Source of the DNA: CAIRDP01 sp037138335
Lineage (GTDB): Bacteria > Bacteroidota > Bacteroidia > Bacteroidales > FEN-979
Direction: 5' to 3'
DNA: 53,733 bases
Assembly (NCBI GenBank): GCA_037138335.1
Contig: JBAXIO010000022.1
Coordinates: forward strand, 1 to 53,733
Numbering within the stretch: position 1 is the stretch's first letter; every line of letters begins with the position of its first letter. Under the pieces are notes generated by a model. The model was not told the origin of the DNA. It worked only from the letters and a program-made list of their open reading frames with translations, and made no database searches. The translations under genes and the position numbers were made by a program. Of this stretch, positions 35,309 through 41,925 are shown piece after piece.

Positions 35309-36295
35309 ATGAAGATCCTTTCAAACATCTACATCAGGAATATCCTGTTCCTTCTTTTTTTCATTCTGAATTACTTCGCCCAAATCTTTTTTTTCAGACT
35401 TTCTCCTCCCCATATTACGATCATAGCGATGTACATCTTCCTGATTGTGTATCAATATGGATATGTTGTATTTCATAACCTTGTTTTGTTTGAAGGTTTC
35501 TTTGTCAGCAAACGCTTTTGGCTCTACCTGTTTTCGGTTATTTCCCTGGTGGGGATTGATTACCTTATCACACGGTTTTGTCTTTATCTCATCAATGATC
35601 ACACACAAAGCCGGTTGTTTTTCCTGAGCCATATAGTATTCCTTTACCTCGGACTCGCAGTATACCTCGCTTTCAAATATTTCCGCGAAAGGGCAAGGCT
35701 CGCAGAGTTGAAAGTTGTTCATAAGGAAGTAGAATTAAGCCAGCTCAAAACACAATTGAACCCGCATTTCCTGTATAACGCCCTGAACAACATTTATTCC
35801 TACTTACTTGTCAGCGATGAAGGGCAGGGGAAGGAACTTGTTCTCAAATTAAGTGAAATCATGCGTTACCTGACCGAACTTGCTGACCGTGAAACGGTAA
35901 CAATTGGTGAAAGTGTCAACTTCATCAGGAATTATATTGATTTTGAAAAAGAAAGACTGGGTGCACGTTGTCATCTTGAACTCAACATTGATATTCAGGA
36001 TCCTGAAACTCCCATTGCCCCGCTGATCATGTTCCCGCTTGTGGAAAATGCATTTAAATTCGGCTCCGATTCCATCAGGTCTTTCCTTATTGAAATTGAG
36101 CTATTGCTGAAAGAGGGGACATTCACCCTCAGTATTAAGAATGAAAAATTCAGTCATGAAGGACAATCCGCAACGAAAAAAGGGCTTAATAATGTAAGGC
36201 GGAGACTTCAGATCCTGTATCCCGGCAGGCATGATCTGCGTATAACAGAAAGTGGATCCTTTTTTGAAGTGTTCCTAACGATACGGCTGGCATGA
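35309..36295 (+). CDS. LytS/YehU-type sensor histidine kinase
   Basis: A 328-residue kinase with four transmembrane helices (about residues 10-120), then a short coiled coil (LAELKVVHKEVELSQLK). The HisKA_2-like His_kinase domain follows: the phospho-acceptor is in LKTQLNPHFLYNALNNIYSY, and the ATPase N box is PLIMFPLVENAFKFG. A C-terminal GLNNVRRRLQILYPG G-box region completes it. It autophosphorylates and passes phosphate to the LytTR regulator encoded next; the stop and start overlap by 4 nt (ATGA). An upstream ATG at 35279 would add 10 residues but lies almost on the predicted transcription start. The signal is unknown. Confidence 0.9.
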   Translation: MKILSNIYIRNILFLLFFILNYFAQIFFFRLSPPHITIIAMYIFLIVYQYGYVVFHNLVLFEGFFVSKRFWLYLFSVISLVGIDYLITRFCLYLINDHTQSRLFFLSHIVFLYLGLAVYLAFKYFRERARLAELKVVHKEVELSQLKTQLNPHFLYNALNNIYSYLLVSDEGQGKELVLKLSEIMRYLTELADRETVTIGESVNFIRNYIDFEKERLGARCHLELNIDIQDPETPIAPLIMFPLVENAFKFGSDSIRSFLIEIELLLKEGTFTLSIKNEKFSHEGQSATKKGLNNVRRRLQILYPGRHDLRITESGSFFEVFLTIRLA

Positions 36296-36984
36296 AATCA
36301 ATGTCCTGCATTATCGTTGACGATGAACCCGGCGCCCACCGGGTCCTTGTCAATTATATTGAAAAAGTTGACTGGCTTGAGTTACAGGGGTCGTATTACA
36401 ATGCCCGTGATGCCCTTCCCGCTTTGGTCAGGAATCCCGCATCACTCATTTTTCTGGATATCAATATGCCTGAGATTTCAGGATTCTCGTTTCTTCGCAT
36501 GATTGAAAATCCGCCTTTGGTCATTATTGTTTCGGCATATTCCGATTATGCCCTTGAAAGCTATGATTTCAATGTTCTCGATTACCTGCTGAAGCCAATA
36601 CGGTTTGAAAGGTTTTTAAACGCGATTGAGAAAGCAAGGGCAATTTATGACACAGCCAGAGTAAGCCGGCCAAAAATGACATACATCGAGATTAAACACA
36701 AGGGAGAAGAAAAGAAAGTTAACCTTACAGAGATCTTATACATCCAGAGCATCGGTAATTACGTTAAAATAGTTACCCGTCACATAAACTACCTGGTTCA
36801 TTTAACCACATCCGAAGTTGAGACCCTTCTATCAGCCTCTGACTTCATCAGGATCCATAAATCCTATATTGTAAATCAGAACTTCATTACACTGGTAAAT
36901 AAAGAAAATGTGGAAGTTACCGGCTCCATTCTGCTCCCGGTCGGAAAGACCTACAAAAAGTACATCTCGGTATTTTTAAAATGA
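36292..36984 (+). CDS. LytTR-family response regulator
   Basis: A 230-residue regulator. The receiver domain (1-115) has acidic pair D10/D11, phospho-acceptor D55 in LIFLDINMPEISGF and K99 in DYLLKPIRF. The LytTR DNA-binding domain (about 128-230) has YIEIKHKGEEKKVNLTEILY and ends FIRIHKSYIVNQNFI with GKTYKKY. It is coupled to the kinase by a 4-nt overlap. Its targets are not known; the EF-hand hydrolase upstream is one possibility by proximity only. The gap to the cysK remnant (36985-37176) holds a 15-nt imperfect inverted repeat (36988-37002 / 37037-37051) that may be its 3' hairpin. Confidence 0.93.
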   Translation: MKSMSCIIVDDEPGAHRVLVNYIEKVDWLELQGSYYNARDALPALVRNPASLIFLDINMPEISGFSFLRMIENPPLVIIVSAYSDYALESYDFNVLDYLLKPIRFERFLNAIEKARAIYDTARVSRPKMTYIEIKHKGEEKKVNLTEILYIQSIGNYVKIVTRHINYLVHLTTSEVETLLSASDFIRIHKSYIVNQNFITLVNKENVEVTGSILLPVGKTYKKYISVFLK

Positions 36985-37176
36985 CATTGACAAATTTACT
37001 TCATCAGGCATGTTTATCTGACCCTGTTTATTTGACGAAGTGGCTTTGTCATATAACAGGATATTAATGCAGGTGCAGCGGCGCCAGGCCTGGTGTTTAA
37101 AAATTCTATTTCATTGAATTGCAGCTACCATAAAGACGCAACAACGCCAAATCGCCGGTAAATTCCCAAGGCGCCT

Positions 37177-37293
37177 CTAAACAAAAAGGCCTTCAACCGA
37201 CAGGTATCTTTCACCTGTATCATAGTTGAAGGTAAGAATTTTAGAGCCATGCGGGGTGTTCCCGATGGTTTCCAGAATGTTATTTGCTTTCAT
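37177..37293 (-). pseudogene. cysK: cysK (O-acetylserine sulfhydrylase) remnant with internal deletion
   Basis: A 38-codon open frame that starts like CysK (MKANNILETIGNTPH, residues 1-15) and directly continues with the CysK C-terminus (GSKILTFNYDTGERYL, then SVEGLF). It lacks the whole PLP-binding body of about 270 residues, including the lysine. The join is in frame, and start and stop codons are intact. It lies 12 nt downstream of cysE on the same strand, where a full cysK would be expected. The peptide cannot be an active enzyme; it may be a relic, a microprotein or an assembly artefact. The fusion point (Pro-His-Gly) suggests short-homology recombination. Confidence 0.8.
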
Positions 37294-37305
37294 TTTTACA
37301 GAGTT

Positions 37306-38160
37306 TTAAATATTAAAGTTTAAAGGTTCAGGAAAAGTTGAATTGTTTTTAATGATGATCTCGCTTTTATGAAAAACCATGGAATTGGGAGGAATCGATT
37401 GAGTGATCCAGACATTGCCTCCGACTACAGAATCGCTTCCGATTACTGTATTTCCGCCAAGGATGGTGGCGTTGGCATAAACAACAACCCTGTCGCCCAG
37501 TGAAGGGTGCCTTTTAACTGCTGCATGGTCCCTGCTAACACTCAAGGCGCCGAGGGTGACCCCCTGGTAAATCTTCACGTCATTTCCAATTGTGCAGGTC
37601 TCTCCTATTACCACCCCAGTGCCGTGGTCGATTAGAAAGCGTTCGCCGATGGCCGCTCCCGGATGGATATCGATCCCTGTTTTAAAATGAGCATATTCAG
37701 CAAGCAGGCGCGGGATCACCGGGACCCCGCATAACCATAATTCATGAGCGATGCGGTGAATTACAATCGCGTAAAATCCGGGATACGCCAGTAAAACCTC
37801 GTGAATTGACCTGGCTGCAGGGTCTGAATTATACATCGAGTCAAGGTCACTCATTAAAATGCGGTGGACCTCAGGAAGCCTGCAGAAAAATGACTCAACA
37901 CAATTACCGGAATTTTTATTGGCCGCCTGCATTTGTTCTATGAACTGAAGTAAACCGGTCTTCAGATCCACCTCTTTGGATAGGAAAAGCCCTTCTTCAG
38001 CATAATCAGGATGAATGCAAAAAAGCCAGTGAAATATTTCGTCGGCCCATTTCCCCAGTCGTTCGCTGTCAAAGGAGAGTCTCAGAAAGGAAGAATTGCT
38101 TTCAAATATTGGATGTGTGATTCGTTTTTTTGGTTCTATCCTTATACTTTTCATAGGCAA
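37306..38160 (-). CDS. cysE: Serine O-acetyltransferase
   Basis: A 284-residue enzyme that makes O-acetyl-L-serine from serine and acetyl-CoA, the first step of cysteine synthesis. The N-terminal helical domain (about 1-145) is followed by a left-handed beta-helix of hexapeptide repeats: DIHPGAAIGERFLIDHGTGV, VIGETCTIGNDVKIYQGVTL, GALSV, HPSLGDRVVVYANATILGG. The short C-terminus lacks an obvious terminal Ile tail of the kind that binds CysK. ATGs at 38160 and 38154 are both usable. Upstream lies a Cys-rich leader ORF with terminator and antiterminator, and downstream the cysK remnant. Expression should therefore rise when charged tRNA-Cys is scarce (inferred). Confidence 0.93.
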   Translation of the reverse strand: MPMKSIRIEPKKRITHPIFESNSSFLRLSFDSERLGKWADEIFHWLFCIHPDYAEEGLFLSKEVDLKTGLLQFIEQMQAANKNSGNCVESFFCRLPEVHRILMSDLDSMYNSDPAARSIHEVLLAYPGFYAIVIHRIAHELWLCGVPVIPRLLAEYAHFKTGIDIHPGAAIGERFLIDHGTGVVIGETCTIGNDVKIYQGVTLGALSVSRDHAAVKRHPSLGDRVVVYANATILGGNTVIGSDSVVGGNVWITQSIPPNSMVFHKSEIIIKNNSTFPEPLNFNI

Positions 38161-38203
38161 GGTTTATGGTTTATTACAGGTCAGTTTGTTCATTCATGCA
38201 ACA

Positions 38204-38237
38204 AAAAAGCCCTTCTGCTTTGGCAAAAGGGCTTTTT
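38204..38237 (-). terminator. Intrinsic terminator (attenuator) upstream of cysE
   Basis: AAAAAGCCCTT (38237-38227 on the minus strand) pairs perfectly with AAGGGCTTTTT (38214-38204) over a 12-nt loop, and its 3' end is T-rich. It lies 44 nt before the cysE ATG and after the leader ORF stop codon. As it precedes rather than follows a gene on this strand, it is best read as an attenuator. Confidence 0.8.
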
Positions 38238-38296
38238 CTATTTTGTAAACTATTGTATTTAATTTGAACAACCGTATACAATAAAACCCTCCCGCC
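38222..38296 (-). promoter_or_regulatory. Predicted antiterminator competing with the cysE terminator
   Basis: The minus-strand segment GGCGGGAGGGTTTTAT (38296-38281) can pair with AAAAAGCCCTTTTGCC (38237-38222), the 5' arm of the terminator. There are 15 pairs of 16 possible including four G-U wobbles, and the loop is 43 nt. The two structures exclude each other. The upstream strand lies in leader codons 13-18, right after the Cys-Cys-Cys codons, so a ribosome stalled there would favour antitermination. Confidence 0.6.
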
Positions 38297-38333
38297 TTAA
38301 TTGAAAGCAGCAGCAATACATATTACAACACAT
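38259..38333 (-). CDS. Cysteine-rich leader peptide of cysE
   Basis: A 24-codon ORF starting MCCNMYCCCF, with cysteine at positions 2, 3, 7, 8, 9 and 22: six Cys in 24 residues, five within the first nine codons. It ends in TAA at 38261-38259, 99 nt before cysE and directly upstream of the terminator/antiterminator. This is the classic layout of an amino-acid attenuator, in which slow decoding of Cys codons signals cysteine starvation. No Shine-Dalgarno is seen, as is usual in this phylum. The peptide itself probably has no other job. Confidence 0.7.
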   Translation of the reverse strand: MCCNMYCCCFQLRREGFIVYGCSN

Positions 38334-38400
38334 CAGTGTGCAGGTAACATCGGTATTCTGATTCAGAGGGCCGGGTTTCATTGATTAGATTGTTGAACGG

Positions 38401-38408
38401 CAAAAATA
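38401..38408 (-). promoter_or_regulatory. -7 promoter box of the cysE leader transcript
   Basis: The minus strand reads TATTTTTG, an exact TAnnTTTG match. Transcription would start near 38394, giving about 60 nt before the leader ATG and about 235 nt before cysE. The -33 region has no clear TTTG. Confidence 0.45.
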
Positions 38409-38503
38409 TAAATTATTTTTTGGAATTGCATATAAAGTTTTTATAACGCACCCAACCGTAAGGATCCAGGTTTATTCCAGATGATCCTTTTCAAATAATT
38501 TCG

Positions 38504-38511
38504 TAAGTTTG
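38504..38511 (+). promoter_or_regulatory. -7 promoter box of the SET-domain gene
   Basis: TAAGTTTG matches TAnnTTTG exactly, 26 nt upstream of the ATG at 38538. No -33 box is clear. Confidence 0.45.
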
Positions 38512-38537
38512 ATAAAATATAATCCCAATCCTGCAGT

Positions 38538-38993
38538 ATGGAAAAACTGATCTGTGTTAAGGAGACGCCCCTGAAAGGGAGGGGTATCTTTGCGGTCCGC
38601 GACATCCGCAAGGGTGAAATAATTACCAGCTTCACAGGCCCCCGTGTTAAGATTGAGCACCTCGATGAGTATCCCCCCGAAGTCGTTGACCACCTCTTCA
38701 ATGTAGGCACCGATGAGTACATCCTGGCGAAGGAACCCGAAGTACGTACAAACCATTCCTGCGATCCCAATGCAGGGATTGTGGAGGACGTCAAACTCAT
38801 TGCCATGCGCGATATTCAGAAGGATGAAGAAGTCACCTTCGATTATTCCATCATCATTAACGACGACTGGGTGCTGGACTGCCTTTGCAGTTCGCCCCTT
38901 TGCAGGAAAACCATAGGGAAATACCGCGACCTGCCACAGGAAATAAAAGACAAATACAGGGATTATACCCCGGAGTGGATTAAAACTACTTAA
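38538..38993 (+). CDS. SET-domain protein (putative protein-lysine methyltransferase)
   Basis: A 151-residue stand-alone SET protein. The opening GRGIFAVRDIRKGEIITSF (SET-N) is followed by the SAM-binding/pseudoknot motif RTNHSCDPNAG (about residues 72-82) and IQKDEEVTFDYSI. The post-SET-like cysteines are in LDCLCSSPLCRKTIG. The family transfers methyl groups from SAM to lysine; in bacteria the targets are mostly unknown, with ribosomal or DNA-associated proteins suggested. It has no signal peptide and appears to be transcribed alone from a box at 38504. Confidence 0.88.
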   Translation: MEKLICVKETPLKGRGIFAVRDIRKGEIITSFTGPRVKIEHLDEYPPEVVDHLFNVGTDEYILAKEPEVRTNHSCDPNAGIVEDVKLIAMRDIQKDEEVTFDYSIIINDDWVLDCLCSSPLCRKTIGKYRDLPQEIKDKYRDYTPEWIKTT

Positions 38994-39193
38994 GGGAACC
39001 TGAACCGTGGACATAATCCCGACGCCCAGCCGGCATTCCCGTTTCTACCGGTTTGGCAGGATCAGAGCTTCATTCAAGCCATCCCCCGTCGCAGACCGAA
39101 AGCCTGGCATATATTGCGATTCCATAATCATTCGATGCCGATCGGTTGAAATGCCTCTTTCACAAGACAGGTACAAAGATGAACAGTTTCACG

Positions 39194-39201
39194 TATATTT
39201 G
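39194..39201 (+). promoter_or_regulatory. -7 promoter box of the lipase gene
   Basis: TATATTTG matches TAnnTTTG exactly, 19 nt upstream of the ATG at 39221. This supports that start over the longer open frame from 39146, which would begin upstream of the promoter. Confidence 0.5.
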
Positions 39202-39220
39202 GAACTATAAACATGAAACG

Positions 39221-40339
39221 ATGCGTAAAAATACCAGTCTGCTGATTTTGATTCTGCTGATCGCCGGGCTCCAGGGATGCAAGGAAAAGAAAATATCCCG
39301 TTTAGTTCCCGGTTATGATAAAACTGAGCTTGCCCGGCTGTTGCCGGTCATGGAACGAACCTACGATTCGGCAGATATAGGAGGATTCAGAACTCCCTCC
39401 CCGGAAGGATTCAGGCGGATTTTCCGTTCCAGGACCTCACCCCTGCTGAACCGTTTCGATATTTGGCAGGGCGATGACCAGAGGGCTGTGATCGCCATAC
39501 GAGGGACCATTTACGATACCGCCGCCCTGAATTTCAGCCTGGCATTTTATGCCCTGATGGTGCCTGCGGAAGGCAGGATAAAGATGAGCGACACTTCCTG
39601 GTTTCAATACAAACTGGCCGAGCTGCCCGGAGCGGGCGTTCACCTGGGGGTGATCATCGCATTATACTATTTGTCGCCTGAAATGCTGCAGCAGATCAGG
39701 CTGCTATACAGCCAGGGGACCCGGGACTTCTATATCCTCGGGCACAGCCAGGGCAGCGGGATAGGGTATGTGGTGACCTCCTGGCTCAGGTATTTGCAGA
39801 AAGACAATAAACTACCTTCGGATATACAATTTAAAACCTACAACATTGCAGCTCCTAAAGCCGGGAACCTTCGCTATGCCCAGGATTACGAGAACCTTAA
39901 CTCACCCGGGTATGCATTTTCGGTGAACAATATCCTCGACTGGGTTCCTTCCATTCCACTGAGTTTCCAGTTACCCGGGGATTTTCCGAAAATCAGCCCG
40001 TTCAATGACCTGAAAGGTTTTCTCACCCTGCTTAGTTTCAAACCCGGAGCTGATTTCAATACAAAATCAGCAGCCTTTTTCAAAACAGGGACCAGTGTTG
40101 TTGAAGAGATGGAGAAAGTCATCCATGAGCAGATATATCCACGGATTGCAAAGCAAATGCCGGGCTATGCAGAACCCGCAAGCATGCATTCTTTTGATTA
40201 TGAACGCATAGGGACCAACATCCCATTAATCCCCAACCAGGAATATTATAAGCTTTTTCCCAATGACCCGGCCAAATCGCAGGTATGGGAGAATCATTCG
40301 GTGTATCCGTATTATTTGCTGGTGACAAAGCCCGATTAG
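39221..40339 (+). CDS. Class 3 lipase-like lipoprotein
   Basis: A 372-residue lipoprotein: the ATG at 39221 gives the signal MRKNTSLLILILLIAGLQGC with lipobox LQGC. The body is a class 3 lipase-type alpha/beta hydrolase: strand AVIAIRGTIYD (oxyanion region), nucleophile serine in YILGHSQGSGIGYVVTSWL, then FKTYNIAAPKAGNLRYAQ and DWVPSIPLS (acid aspartate in ILDWVP). A histidine candidate lies late in ASMHSFDYERIG. It is expected at the outer membrane and probably hydrolyses lipids or esters. Convergent with the decarboxylase gene, with a 13-nt gap. Confidence 0.85.
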   Translation: MRKNTSLLILILLIAGLQGCKEKKISRLVPGYDKTELARLLPVMERTYDSADIGGFRTPSPEGFRRIFRSRTSPLLNRFDIWQGDDQRAVIAIRGTIYDTAALNFSLAFYALMVPAEGRIKMSDTSWFQYKLAELPGAGVHLGVIIALYYLSPEMLQQIRLLYSQGTRDFYILGHSQGSGIGYVVTSWLRYLQKDNKLPSDIQFKTYNIAAPKAGNLRYAQDYENLNSPGYAFSVNNILDWVPSIPLSFQLPGDFPKISPFNDLKGFLTLLSFKPGADFNTKSAAFFKTGTSVVEEMEKVIHEQIYPRIAKQMPGYAEPASMHSFDYERIGTNIPLIPNQEYYKLFPNDPAKSQVWENHSVYPYYLLVTKPD

Positions 40340-40352
40340 CTAAGCGAGGCAT

Positions 40353-41789
40353 CTATCCTTCCAGCATTTCCACTTTTTCCCTGAGGATCTCAAGAGTGAG
40401 CCGGATCGTTTTCAGGTGGGTCCTGAATGAAAGAATGGCGAGGCGCAGGGTAAACTTTCCATCGAGAATGGTAGAGGAAATGAAAACCCTTCCGTCTTTC
40501 ACCACTTCTTCGGCCAGCCTTTTGTTGAAGTCATCGGCATTGCCTGTTTTCGGGATCCAGCGGTAGGTTACCACCGACAGTTCAGGTTCGCATGCGGTTT
40601 CGAAGCCCAGCTTTTTAATTTCGCCGTAGAAATATTTTGCAAGCAGGAGTTTTTCCTCAAGGGCCGCAACGAAAGGCTTTGTGCCGAGAAGCTTCAGCGG
40701 CAGCCAGAACCTCAGTCCCCTGAAATGCTTGGTAAGTTCAGGCGAAAGGTCCGAAGGAGAGATTTCATCGCTCTCTCCCTGGGCGTCCTGAAGATAGGAA
40801 GCCAGGTAATAATGAGAATTTCTCAGGCTGCTCATGTCTTTCACAATGACCGCGCCCAGTCCGTAAGGCAGGAACATCCCTTTGTGCGGATCTATACAAA
40901 CAGAATCGGCTTTTTCGATGCCACCCAGTTTTATTTTCCCTTCGGCGGTCAGGATGAAAAAGCCCCCGTAAGCGGCATCCACATGAAACCACAATCCGTT
41001 TGCAGCAGCAATATCCCCTATCCTTTCCAGGGGATCCACAGCACCAACATCGGTAGTCCCAGCCGAAGACACGACAAGAAAAGGATTTAGCCCGTTTTCT
41101 TTATCCTGGCGGATGGCATTCTCCAGTTCATCTGCCTTCATCCTGTATCCTGCATCCATTCCGACATACCGCAGTATACACTCGTTCAATCCCGCAATGC
41201 GGATAGCCTTCTGAACCGAGTGATGCGTTTGTTGCGAAAGATAGATCACCGATTTGGGAATCATTTGCGAGCCAATCCCTTTCGCATCCCTGGCCGTCAC
41301 CACAGCGATGAGGTTAGCGATGCTGCCGCCGGAGGTAAGGTTACCTGCTGCAGTTTCGGGGAAACCCAGGATTCCCGCGAGCCAGGCAATCATCATGTTT
41401 TCCATGCGCACGGCTCCGGGTGAGCCGAAAAACAAAGCCGCCAGCCTGTTCGTCACATCGGCCAGGTAATCGCCCAGGGCCGAATAATATATCCCTCCCC
41501 CCGGGATGAAACCCAGGTAACCTCCCGATGCGGGGTTCAGTCCGTGAGTATCCACGTTGGACTTCAGCAGATCCAGCACCTGGTCTATGGTGAGAGGCTC
41601 CTCCGAAACCGGGGAATCAAGAAGCCCTATCCCTTTATCCTCAGTGTAGTCGTATGCCTTTAAGTTTTCTATACGGTTTAAAAAGTCCTCGCCGTAGGCA
41701 ACGACTTTATCCCGGGTTTTCTTTCGTTTGCCTGCCGCGGGTTCCAGTTCGCGTGCGGCTTTTTCGAGTTGCTGCAGTCTACGTATCAT
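40353..41789 (-). CDS. Group II PLP-dependent amino acid decarboxylase
   Basis: A 478-residue aspartate 1-decarboxylase/aromatic-amino-acid-decarboxylase-like enzyme. It shows NLTSGGSIANLIAVVTARD, the PLP-stacking histidine in YLSQQTHHSVQKA, VVSSAGTTDVGAVDP, the HVDAAYGGFF aspartate and the PLP lysine in CIDPHKGMFLPYG. The open frame runs on to 42029, but that would overlap the divergent gene at 41926; the ATG at 41789 begins the normal N-terminal helix (MIRRLQQLEKAARELEP). The substrate amino acid is not clear from sequence. The enzyme is cytoplasmic and monocistronic. Confidence 0.88.
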   Translation of the reverse strand: MIRRLQQLEKAARELEPAAGKRKKTRDKVVAYGEDFLNRIENLKAYDYTEDKGIGLLDSPVSEEPLTIDQVLDLLKSNVDTHGLNPASGGYLGFIPGGGIYYSALGDYLADVTNRLAALFFGSPGAVRMENMMIAWLAGILGFPETAAGNLTSGGSIANLIAVVTARDAKGIGSQMIPKSVIYLSQQTHHSVQKAIRIAGLNECILRYVGMDAGYRMKADELENAIRQDKENGLNPFLVVSSAGTTDVGAVDPLERIGDIAAANGLWFHVDAAYGGFFILTAEGKIKLGGIEKADSVCIDPHKGMFLPYGLGAVIVKDMSSLRNSHYYLASYLQDAQGESDEISPSDLSPELTKHFRGLRFWLPLKLLGTKPFVAALEEKLLLAKYFYGEIKKLGFETACEPELSVVTYRWIPKTGNADDFNKRLAEEVVKDGRVFISSTILDGKFTLRLAILSFRTHLKTIRLTLEILREKVEMLEG

Positions 41790-41881
41790 TTTATGAGAAT
41801 TGATATGGACAAAGGTAGTGAAACGCGACGGGTGTGACCTGGCGAATGAATCATCGGCAAGCATTGTTTTAATGAATACAT

Positions 41882-41889
41882 TATATTTG
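41882..41889 (+). promoter_or_regulatory. -7 promoter box of the T9SS gene at 41.9 kb
   Basis: TATATTTG matches TAnnTTTG exactly, 36 nt upstream of the ATG at 41926. A TTG lies upstream, but with only 15 nt spacing. Confidence 0.45.
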
Positions 41890-41925
41890 TATCCCTGCAC
41901 CTGAAGAAACTTAAGCGGAACTCCT

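Noticed and set aside
37118..37165. ACGCAACAACGCC-type sequence resembling a dispersed repeat, with a weaker echo near position 40
   Set aside because: Only a short partial match between the two sites; too little to call a repeat.
38160..38460. SAM or other metabolite riboswitch upstream of cysE
   Set aside because: The leader is fully explained by a Cys-rich ORF plus terminator/antiterminator; no SAM-I/II core was recognised.
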